Shown piece after piece: positions 24,267 through 36,200 of a stretch of 64,000 bases of DNA. The stretch is from the NCBI RefSeq assembly GCF_008831285.2, contig NC_045146.1, positions 9,808,972 to 9,872,971 of the forward strand. The letters run 5' to 3'. The translations under genes and the position numbers were made by a program. Each line of letters starts with the position of its first letter. The first letter of the stretch is position 1. Below the pieces are notes generated by a model that had not been told where the DNA came from, did no database searches, and was given only the letters and a program-made list of their open reading frames with translations. This stretch comes from Nymphaea colorata. Taxonomy: Eukaryota; Streptophyta; Magnoliopsida; Nymphaeales; Nymphaeaceae.

Positions 24267-27200
24267 TTACTCATTTATTTTTTCATGTTTTTTAATAGTC
24301 TGCTTTTAGATCCTTATGTTAATTTTATTTTAGTCAAATAAGGTGGACTGACTGGTGGTGACTAACCTTCTTAGGGCCTTGAGTTATCTGCCTCTGAATT
24401 TCAATTTTGATAACTTAGGGTTGCCTCCAAGTTTCCTGCCAGCTGTGGTATAAGCACGATGGAGATCGGTTTGCGACTTAGAAATTTTGTACTAGTAATC
24501 TGACTAAGGCCTGGCCTACTTAGGGTAAGGACTAGGAGGCACTTAAAGCTACCCCTGCCTGATGCCTGCCCATGAACAGTTTCAAAATTTATGGAGGTCT
24601 AGGTTTGCAACATTGTAATCATTTCAATTTTTCAAATTCTTTGGCCCAACCTAGTCTGCCCATGTACAATTTTACAATAATTACCGTTTATCCTTGATTC
24701 CCTTTCACAACAGTTGTAACGGCAGGTTGTTGTCATCACTTATGTGGTGGCTTATTTTTTTCCACCTATATCTGGATCAAAGGATGCAATAAATTGTTGA
24801 GGATATGGCATGAACCGAGTTGTAATTGTGGGAGTCCAATTTTTATCTGTTTGTGAGAATCTCCTGGAGATGTAATAAATTGCATTTCATTCACCGTGTA
24901 ATAAAAGACATCTTTTTCCTTAGGGGAATATCTGATTTGATGTGTGTTCTACAAAGTCACAGATTTTACCAATATTTTGAAAGTATCTTGATACTGTTGT
25001 CGTTTTGAATCCAGCAATTAATATTGGCAACATAACCTGATGTAATCAAAATATTGTGGAAAATGAAAGTATCACAATATTATTTTGGTATTATCCAGTG
25101 ACATTCTCAGTATTTTCCTGAGGCATTGAAGTTCTTTTTTGATCACATGTGTTTTTTATCTTTTGTTTCTTTTATGTTAAAAAACCTTTCTGCTGTTTTT
25201 TATTTTTTCACAAGAAAAATGGGACAAAAATGTATTATTTCATCCTTTTTTTTGTGTTTTTATAATCTTCTACTTTTAAAGTTTCCAACAGTTTCCAGAG
25301 AAAAACCACATCTTAAAAAGAGAAGTTTCCAAATTGAATGATATTGGTGGCTATTTTGTCTATTTGACTACGTGAATAATCTAGGTAGCAACTTTTTTCC
25401 CAAGCAATTGGACGTTACATTTTCTGAATGAACTGTGCACCTATTAAGGCCAGGTCCTCAAACATGGGAATTTAAATCCCAAATTTAGAAAAAAGAGCAA
25501 ACTCCATCTTTTCCCCACCTTTCCTTCTTCTAGGATGTGAAATTTGGATTAAGCTCTTTTCACCTTAACAATGTATTGTTAGGAAACTAGGTAACTGATA
25601 TAGTTTAATTTTCTGATCATCTATTACTATAATGTTAATAGCTTGTACTATTAGCAATTGCTTGCTGGCATAATTAATATGACCACCTGCGGCTGCCATG
25701 ACTATCATGATTACCACCACAACATGCAACTGCTACAAAATAGTGTTACTACTGTTTTATCTAACTAAAATAATCATATTCCGACTGTTCTTGCCTTTCT
25801 TGGTATTTAATATTAATGCAAAGGTAGTGGAGACTTAATCTAATAGTAAACTTTTTCAACTCGTGAAAAATCATATTGCTTTTGTAAGAAATTCTTTTGC
25901 AAAGAATTGATTGTATATCTGGGTTGTCTAGGTGCCACCTAAGCGTGAGTCCACACCCATCTCCTAAGTCCACCGCTTAGGCAAGGGGATATGTGCTGCT
26001 GCCTAGGCTGGCACCTAGGTTGGCCTAGGCACCAGCATGCCTAGTCCATGGGAAAAAGAAAAGTCTTCCCTTCCAATTGAAGTTTCTTAATTAGTTATGG
26101 AACACAATTTTGAAAACTGTTAAAGATTTATTTCTGATTGTGGAAACTGAAAAGGTTCCACAAACAAATTAGTATATACAGATACGAAGGAGCTGCATAA
26201 TGAGCAACCCCTTCATTGTTAGTATGGTTATGTACTTATATGTATTGTTACTGTTTTGTAGTTATATGTATACTATTATGTACTATTAGCCTTTTTTTGT
26301 TATATTACGTGTTCTTTAAGTATAATTTGCTATAATTGTGATATTATATAACTTATATATAAATATATTATGTAAACAGTTTATCTGTTTTATATATGTT
26401 TCTGTTTCTGATTTCAGTTTGAATTGTTAATTGGTTATGTTTCTCTTTCTGTTATATGACTGTCTCTGAAGTCATTTCTGTTATATACTAATAGTATATA
26501 TGATTGTTTCTGATTTCTAATTTCTAATAATATATATACTGTAAGTCTGTAATATACTGTAACATGTTATAGCTGTTTCTTGTAATATGATTTAACCATT
26601 AGTAGACTGTTATATGTATTCTGTTTATGATTCATATCATGTATTCTGTTTTAGTTCATAATACAGTCTGTATTACTGTTTAGACTTTAGAGTCTTTAGT
26701 CTGTTATAGAGATTAGATTTAGTTTGTTTTTTTGTTTCTTTAGATTACATTTAATGAGCAATGTTAAACTTCGTCTATTGATTTTGCATATTCAATGAAG
26801 TCAACAATTAATTTTTGATTGTTTAAATTGATTATGCTTGTTATATTACTGCCCTCCACATTTCAAATATTAATAATAATTAATCAAAATAACTTGGCAT
26901 ATTAACATAACTAAAAAAAAAAAATTGGTTGCCTTTTTTGCCTAGGCCGCCACCTGGGGCCCAGGCAGCCCCTTGGCCTTGACAACATGTTTAAGTTGAT
27001 TATGCTTGTTATATTAGTACTCTCCACATTTCAAATATTAATAATAGTTAATCAAAATAACTTGGCATACTAACATAACTAGAAAAAAAAAAAATTTCAT
27101 CGCCTTTTTCTGCCTATGGCACCAGGCAGTGCCTTGGTGCCTTGACAACGTAGGTGTACATGCATAATTTCTTAAGGTTAGTTTTAATAACTTGGACAGC

Positions 27201-30200
27201 ATATCTCACCTTCTTGGTGAATTTGTCAGGTGGATCTTACCCTATAGTAGAAACAGAAAGAATCTATTGATATTGATCTGGTTGACATAGGTATAAGAAA
27301 CCATAAAAAGTGGTATGTCGTTTAGGAAACAACCTTTTTAGTTTCCAAATAATTTGCCTTGCTAATTGTTAGAATATCTTGTGTAAGGGAACCGGGTCTG
27401 GATATGGACCCGGTCCCATGGGCACGGGAACCGAGAGTGGCTCGGTACCCTAGGTGGGTTTCCCCCTTATAATCCCACTTAGTGTTGTTTTGTTGATTAA
27501 GTGGAATATATTTTTCTCTCTCCTAGGGTTGCGGTTTTGCCCCTAGGTTAGAGCTTCTCCGTGGTTTTTCACCTCTTCTTGAGGTTTTTCACGTATATCG
27601 TGTGTTTCTTCTCTTTTCCTCTCTTCCGTTACATATTTCTTCATGGTATCAGAGCTACCGTGTGTGGGTTTTGCTCTGTGATCGTGTGTTTCCATCGTTT
27701 CTGCCGCTGGTCGTCTCCCGCCGTCGCCGCCTGTTCCAGTGCCGCCGCCGCCAGTTCCAGCGCCGTCGCCGGCGTCATTTCCAGTGCCGTCGCCTTTCCT
27801 GCGTCGCCGGCGTCATCGTCGCCGTCGTCATTGCTGCCGCCGTCGCCTTTCCTGCATCGCCGGCGTCATCGTCGCCGTCGCCGCCGTCATTGCTGCTGCC
27901 GTCGCCTTTCCTGCGTCGCCGCCATCGCCGCCGTCATTGCTATCACCGCCAGTAATTCTTCCGCCTCCGTTGCCTCTTGTCTGTCGTCTCTGGTGCTGGG
28001 TATTGCTTCTCTTTGGTGATTGTGATGGCCGAAGCGATGACTCCTAAGATCGATGATGCCCTAGATACGGGCAGCAATACCAAGAGCGAGAACTTGCCTG
28101 TTCAAGTCACCTCCATCCGACTGAACAAGGACAACTATCTCTCTTGGTCTGCTGCCCTAGAAATCGGGATAACCAGTCGTGGTCGCCTGCCCTATATTAC
28201 TGGGGAGAAACCTGCACCTTCAAAAACGGATCCGCGATGGGCGACTTGGGCGTTGGAAGATAGTCAGGTGAAAGTATGGATCATTAGTTCTGTTTCCGCA
28301 GATATTCAGCCTCTGATCTTGCGTAAATCGACTGCATACGACATGTGGACTGTGCTTGCGCGGATGTATGGCCGTAAGAAGAGAGTATTGCATACGTACC
28401 AAATCAAACGTAGCATCTACTCTCTTAAACAGGGTGACTTGTCTGTAGCTTCTTTCTTTGCAGCCCTGAAGACTAAATGGGAGGAACTAGACTACCATGT
28501 GAATGATGACTGGCATTGTGGTTCTGATCATGCCCTGTACTGGGACAAAGAATGGATGGACCGGACTTTTATTTTCCTTGGAGGCTTACGCGATGAATTT
28601 GAATCCATTAGGAGCCAAATTCTCAATTGTGAGGAGATTCCCGGGATTGAGGAGGTGTATGCCCGGGTGGAATCTGAGGAACAACGTCGTCAAGTTATAC
28701 ATATTGACTCCAGCCATGGGAGTTCCCCCTCAGCGTTTGTTAGCCGTGCCTCTGGGACTGGACAACGTTCTGTTCGACGTTGTAGTCATTGTAACAAGTT
28801 GGGGCATTCTGTGGATTTTTGTTGGGATATTCATCCTGAGAAGAGTCTTGTTCGTGTCGCCCTCCTTCTAGTCGGCGGGGTTCTTCTGTTCCTGACTCTA
28901 GTCAGGGTAGTTCCTCAACTGTTGAAAAATCAAAACTTTCCTCCGATCAAATCAAGGAATTACAAGCTTATATCAGTCGGCTGTCTACTACGCAAAAGGA
29001 AACTTCCACGTCCGAAGTAGCTAAATTAGCTCAAGCTCTTGTAGCCACAAGCGATCAAGGTAATCCCTCACTTGGTGATTGGATTGTTGACAGTGGGGCT
29101 ACGCATCATATGACAGGGAATCCTAAGCTGTTTCAAGAATACCAATTGTCCTCAGGGCAGCAACGCGTGTCTATGGCTGACGGGTCTTCTATTTCTGTGG
29201 CTGGAAAAGGGAGTTTGTCCTTGTTGAATAAATATCATCTTCATAATGCTCTCCATGTTCCCAATATTCCTGTGAACTTCTTATCTGTCAGCAGTATTAC
29301 CAGAGAACTCAATTGTAATCTAATCTTTTCTGCTGATCATTGTTCCCTGCAGGACTTGGTGACGGGGAAGAAGATTGAGATTGGTTCGGTTATTGATGGA
29401 CTCTACAGACTGCCCGTGCAAGTTGCGTCTGCCTTGATCTCAGCCACTAGTGGACGGGTGTCAGGCATGAAAGACAGATCTACCATTATGTGATGGCACG
29501 AGCATCTTGGGCATCTTCCTTTCCAGTTGATCAAGAAGTTGTTTCCAAGGCTTTTTACTTCTGTTTCTATTGACTCTTTCTCATGTAAAGTTTGCCAGTT
29601 GGCTAAACATGTCAGGGCTTCGTACCCTATTTCTCTCAATAAAACCACTCGTCCGTTTGCTTTGGTTCACTCTGATGTTTGGGGTCCTTCGGGAGTACCC
29701 ACTTGTCGTGGTTTTCATTATTTTATGACTCTTATTGATGATTACTCCCGTTGTACGTTCGTGTACCTGTTGAAAGAACGTAGTGAAGTTCCCATCATTG
29801 TCAAAAATTTTGTTGCATTTGTTGAGACTCAATTTCAGACCTCTGTTCAAGCTTTCCGCACCGATAATGCTCGGGAGTATGTCTCCCAATCTATAGATGA
29901 TTTCTTGAGGAGCAAGGGTATTATTCATGAGACATCCTGTAGTTACACACCTCCTCAAAATGGCGTGGCCGAACGTAAAAATCGCCATTTATTAGAAGTC
30001 ACCCGTGCCATTATGTTCCATAGGCATGTTCCTAAGCGCTACTGGGGTGATGATCTTCTCACTAGTGCCCATCTGATTAACCGTATGCCTACTCGTGTGT
30101 TGAATGGTCGTTCTCCCTACTCTGTTCTTAGGCCCACTCATAACCCTTGGCCTCTTACTCCTCGAGTGTTTGGGTGTACTTGCTTTGTTCATGACCATAG

Positions 30201-33200
30201 TCCAACCCTTAAGAAACTTGATCCTCGGTCCGTCAAAGCTGTCTTCTTGGGGTATTCTCCAACTCAGAAAGGATATAAGTGTCTTGACCCTACTACCTCC
30301 AAAATTTATGTCTCTCGGGATGTTACCTTTCATGAACATGAGGCGTATTTTCCTGTGAATCCTCTTCAGGGGGAGTGTATAGGGAAAAGTGTGGAAGAAT
30401 ATTCCTCAGACCAGCTGGTTCAGTTTATGGATTTTTTGGAGTACAAGGTCAGCCACAGTGTGACAGAGACAGTCAGAGGTGATAGCGACAGCCCTGTGCA
30501 AGGGAACTCTGTGGATGATCAGCCCACAGCCCGTGATCATCTGTTCGGCCAGGTGTACATCAGAAAGAAGACAGATGTGGTTGAAGATGTTGATGTAACC
30601 AATCCCAATCCTGTGAGTTCCCCGGATGACCCAAGTCCAATAGATGAAGAGCTTCCCATAGCCTTGCGCAAGGGAACCAGGTCATGTACTTCTCACCCTA
30701 TTCAGAGATTTGTCTCTTATGCGAAACTTAGTAAGAATTACAAATGCTTTATTACATCCTTGTCTAAGTCTATGATCCCCAGGTGTGTGGAAGATGCCAG
30801 AGAGGATCCTAAATGGCTACAGGCCATGACAGAGGAGATGAATGCCTTGGCAAAGAACAGCACGTGGGAAGTTGTTGATATCCCCAAGGACACTCATTTA
30901 GTTGGTTCCAAGTGGGTGTTTAGTGTGAAGTACAAACCTGATGGTACTGTGGAAAGGTATAAGGCTCGCCTTGTTGCAAAGGGGTTCAGTCAGAAATATG
31001 GTATTGATTATCTTGAAACTTTTGCCCCTGTTGCCAAACTGAAAACCGTGAGAGTCATCTTAGCACTTGCTGTGCAAAAGAAGTGGAACCTGGACCAGCT
31101 TGATGTCAAGAATGCATTCTTGAACGGCCATCTAGAAGAAGAGGTCTATATGAGCATGCTCCTTGGATATGCCCAAAGCGAAAAATGTTGTCATCTCAAG
31201 AAAGCCTTGTATGGACTAAAGCAGTCTCCTAGAGCTTGGTTTGAAAGACTGAGGATAGTGATAAAGACTAATGGATACAAACAGGGAAATGGTGATCACA
31301 CCCTATTCATTAAGCAGAGAAATAGTTTGGTGAGTCTCCTTCTTGTATACGTTGATGATATGATTGTCACATGTGACGATGAAGAAGAGAAAAAGAAGAT
31401 GAAGGAGATGTTAGCTGCTGAATTTGATCTGAAAGATCTGGGTAAACTAAGGTACTTTTTGGGGATAGAGATTGCTCGATCAGAGACAGGGCTTGTTATG
31501 AGCCAAAGGAAGTACACTCTGGATCTCTTAAAGGAGACAGGTAAATTTGGATGTAGGCCCTTTCTAACTCCAATGGAGTCTGGTACGAAGATAAGCATCA
31601 AAACTGACAACATCCTGGATGAAGAAGGAAAAGGTCGGTATCAGAGGTTGGTTGGTAAGCTCATCTATCTTACCCTCACTCGCCCTGATATCACCTATGT
31701 TGTGAGTGTGTTGAGTCAGTTTATGCATGCTCCTACTGATTGTCACTGGAAGAGTGCAGAAAGAGTGTTGGGGTATCTGAAAAATGACCCAGGGAAAGGA
31801 TTACTGTATACTCAGCAAGATCAACTTAATATTGAAGGATACTCTGACGCAGATTGGGCAGGGTGCACTGATACTAGGAGGTCTACCACAGGGTACTGCA
31901 TCTTTCTAGGGGGTAACCTGGTTGTTTGGAGAAGTAAAAGGCAGGAAGTTTGTTCTAGATCCAGTGCTGAGGCTGAATACAGGGCGGTTGCTATGGGAGT
32001 TACAGAAATGCTATGGTTGAAGATCCTTCTAGCAGATATTGGAATTGAAATGGAAGAGAAGATGAACATGTACTGCGACAACAAATCTGCGATTAACCTT
32101 GCAAATAATCCCGTCCTGCATGACAGAACCAAAAACGTGGAGATTGATCGCCACTTCATACGGGAACGCATTGATTCAAAGGAGTTGATCTTGCCTTATA
32201 TGAAATCTGAAGATCAAATTGCAAATGTTTTAACCAAAGCCTTATGTACATCTCAATTTGAAAAAAATGTGAGCAAGCTTGGCATGTTTGACATGTATGC
32301 CAAGCTTGAGGGGGAGTGTTAGAATATCTTGTGTAAGGGAACCGGGTCTGGATATGGACCCGGTCCCATGGGCACGGGAACCGAGAGTGGCTCGGTACCC
32401 TAGGCGGGTTTCCCCCTTATAATCCCACTTAGTGTTGTTTTGTTGATTAAGTGGAATATAATTTTCTCTCTCCTAGGGTTGCGGTTTTGCCCCTAGGTTA
32501 GAGCTTCTCCATGGTTTTTCACCTCTTGAGGTTTTCCACGTATATCGTGTGTTTCTTCTATTTTCCTCTCTTCCGTTGCATATTTCTTCACTAATAATAG
32601 CATTACACTAGTACAAGTCAATATTCTTACTTTTATAATCTACTTGAAATTTTGTTATTGGGTTTTATGCAGTCAATCTCCTAGATTTTGTTTCTTATAA
32701 AGCATTTTCTTTTCTAAAACAGCATGCAGTAGAAGATGCTGATTTCGGAAATGAATTTGAGCAAGATGGTAGTGATGTTAGCAACCAAGCTTCTGGTCTT
32801 AACGAAGTAAAGGTATAGTTCTCTCTCTCTCCCCAGTACATATATATATATATATATGTATATATAATGTCTTCTCGTGGTTCATGTTTCATTTCCCATT
32901 TCCCTTACTGATTTTCTCATACTGCTATGAATCATAGTTTATTGTAGTTTTTACCTTTTAATATGATCCTTTCAGGATTTTCTAGACTGAAATCTCTGCT
33001 GACTTCCACATGGTTCCTTTATTTTACCATGTATGTGTACATTATGGTTTATGAAGATTTCAAAATCAAGATTTGGGCCACTACAGGAGTACGTTTGTTG
33101 GCATTCTCAGCTTTTCTAGTGATTGGTTGTGTTTCTCTTGTAGCAAGGATCACATGTTTGTCATATGGAAAAGTGTCCTTGTTTTTCAGATTTCCAACTG

Positions 33201-36200
33201 TTTAGTCCTCTTTAATGTGAAATAATATTTGGCTTTTGAACTGAAACCCAAGAAGGAACTATAGACATGGCTTGGTGTTCCCCTAGGTCTTACAAAAGGG
33301 CTATTGCGTGAATTTTTTTCCTCTAGGCATTGAAAACAACCTTCACAGGCACATTGTTCACCAAGGTTGCTAATTCAGGTTTGAAGGTGGCCTCATTGTT
33401 GTTTTATGAGTTAGTCATTGTTCATTTCGCAGCCTCACCATCATAGCTGGGATGGACTTAACATTTAGCATTTTACTGTCCAGTTGAAGTATATGGACAA
33501 GCCTCTCTTGTTCCCTGTCAGATGATTGTGTTTCATCCTTGTCTCTTCCTTTTTTATTAGATTGTGTCATATACTTTTTATCCTTCAACAATTTTTTTTT
33601 TTGGGTAAAAAGGTTTAGTTGGATGTTACTTATATGAAGCAGTATTTAATGTTTATGACTTTAATGACCCATGAGGAGGGAAATCACAATACATTTTTGT
33701 TTCAAGTCTACGTTGCATGTGACTAAGATATGTTCTTATGCGATGATATTCTGAAGGAGGAAACTTTTGAGAACACAGAGAGCATGTCTAAAGAAGAACT
33801 GGGTCGTGTAGTAGCTAGTCGATGGACAGGACAACATTCAGATGACCACACTGAGGAACTGCATCATACTGGAGATATAGAGGATGATGATGATTCTGGT
33901 ACTCCAGAAAATCGAAGTGATGACGAATATGATGGTTATCATTCAGACAGTGGGGGACATGACAGAACTTATGGGGATGACATGGAACCTGACAGTCTCG
34001 AAGAAGATGATGTCGAGGAGCATGTTGACCATGACATTTCAAGCAATTCTGACCTTGACGATGCCACTAAAATCTCAGGTTATTATTTCATATCCTTGTT
34101 TTCACTTTTGAGAAAGAGTGAGTTATTTTTACAATAAAACAAGTTTAAATAGTTAAATATGTATCAAGAAAGTGTCTCAGAAGTCTACATTGGCTTTAGG
34201 AATGTAAATTGTTGGGATTGGGTTTGAGATATTTTGTTGTTTTGGTGTACCAAATCTGACTGTATCCGAATTTTAATACACCTAGACTATCAGAATCCCA
34301 GTCCTTATATCCTTACTTGGCTCAAACACAAGGAAGCAAACCCTAGTGTACTCCTTTTGAGGCATCTTGTTGAAGGTGTTGGACTTGAGGTGTCTATCTG
34401 AAACTTGAATTTGCTAGACTTAAACTTGAATTTGCTACACTTGGATGATTTCTTGCATGCCAGCTGCTTAATCAGTGAAACAGGGAGTCTCTGTTATGGC
34501 TTCAAGTTGGTACTTTTATCCAAGTTTTTTAGTTTTATGCTTCATAACATGTTTTTCATGAGAAAATTTTGAGCCTTATCTACATTTTAGCAGCACAACT
34601 AACTCTTTATTTTATACATTTTGGTTTATCCATTCTTGATGTGTCATCTTGGTTTGATGGTTTTGTGCACCATACCATGTTTTTCATGAGAAAATTTTAA
34701 GCCTTGTCTACATTCTTAGTAGCATGGCTAACTATTTATTTTGTGTGTCAGATTTATCAGTTATTGGTGCGTCATCTTGGTTAGATAAATTCCGGCAGTC
34801 ATTTCAAGCAGTTCTACAGTCACTTAAACTGTTCAAGACCCCAGTTAATACATCAGGTAAACATAATTGCATATTGATTTCTTTGAGCAATTTACTGCTA
34901 AATTCAGATGAAATTTTGCTGCTGAATCTTTAGACTAAAATTGTGGTTAATGAGTATATCAAACAGATGCTAGTCGAGTACGCAAGGAATATGATGATTA
35001 CAGTGGGAAGTTACTGAAGATGCAATCAAGGATATCAAGCTTGTCTGAAAAGTTGAAGACCGACTTTGGTAAGTATACATGTTCACATAATGTTCGTTAC
35101 ATCTTTCTTTTTTGTTGCATGTAGGCACAAGTATCATGCTAGTGGCATTCTCCAATATTTTGGTATCATTTCCCCATGAAACCTTTGACCCGTGTGCTTA
35201 CGGTGATTCATATGAATTCATTAGCTAATGGACATGAACATGTATGTTCATCTGTCTAGCACATGTGTGTACATGTGAAAGGGAGAGTACAATCTATCTT
35301 TCTTGATTCATTTCTGCAGAAGTCAATTCATTTTCAGGTAATACTTATTATATCTGACCGGTTCTGTATGATACAGGGCCAGAGAAGGAATTTTACTCTT
35401 TTTATGATTCTTGTTTTGAGAAAAAACAAGACAAGTATGGAACCTTATCTTTGCTTTGTGTTCCTTTCTTGTTAACCTTTACTGTTGTCTTCCTTTTCTA
35501 TGTTTCATCCATTGTCTTTTCTTGTCCTAAGGTACGTTTACAAGGTATGTCCTTTTCAGCAAGCTTCCCAGGTGGAAGGTCATAGTACCACCCGGCTAGG
35601 GTAAGTTTTCCTACCTTACATTTTACATTTTTAATTTTTGACTTTCTTAGTCTTGTTAAGAAAAAACACTCTATTCAATAGGCTTCCATGTTTCGTTATG
35701 CACTATTATAGCTGTTCGGTGGGATACATTTACACCCTTAGTTGTTAAGGCATGGACTAGTCCATGCCTAGGCATGAGTCCACACCCGTCACCTAAGTCC
35801 ATCACTTAAACGACATGTGATAGGCTATTAGGCTGGACTAGGTGCTAGCACTTCTAGGCCATTGGAAGGTGAAAAGTCACCTTCCCTTCAAATTAAGTCC
35901 TGTAATTTTATTATACACTGTTATACCATATATATTTATATTATATGCAGTTATATTATGTAATTTCTGTTCTTGAAGTACACTTTGCTGTACGTTAATT
36001 ACATATCCTATATCAACTCATCAAGTGGAAGTCCCAGCCATACGTTAAGTACATATTCTATAGAACCAATGAATTTCTGTATATGTCTTATGTGCTCTTA
36101 AACATATTTTGTGGAACCTATGCCAGCCTTTTTACCCATGTTAAAACCTAGGTTTTTGGTAAAATGGCCACAGTTTTCTTGTTTAGTGCATGTCTAGTAA

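Larger units (their letters stand above)
27367..32590 (+). mobile_element. Ty1/copia LTR retrotransposon TE2, nearly intact
   Basis: 5224 bp, with perfect 5-bp target duplication CTAAT (27362-27366 and 32591-32595). All parts are present in order: 5' LTR, PBS TGGTATCAGAGC (27644-27655), GC-rich leader, gag, protease, integrase, RT, RNase H, polypurine tract, 3' LTR. Only two coding lesions are visible: a one-base deletion after the gag zinc knuckle (near 28856) and one TGA (29491-29493). LTRs differ by about six substitutions and one 3-bp indel in 274 bp by eye, indicating a recent insertion. Confidence 0.97.

Noticed and set aside
24035-24341. Open frames with repeated Ile-Tyr
   Set aside because: Produced by the (TA)n microsatellite.
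27561-28023. Open frames in three registers rich in Ser, Pro and Arg
   Set aside because: This is the CCGTCGCC-rich TE2 leader. Gag starts at 28025, and the openness comes from composition.
28845-28865. Programmed gag-pol frameshift in TE2
   Set aside because: TE3 carries an extra base at the same point that keeps the frame, no slippery sequence is evident, and copia elements normally use one frame. A deletion is simpler.
33730-33756. ATG at 33730 as an alternative gene start before exon 7
   Set aside because: Exon 6 joins exon 7 at 33757 in phase, and the preceding codons look like intron sequence.
33815-34042. His-rich minus-strand open frame
   Set aside because: Antisense shadow of the Asp/Glu-rich exon 7.
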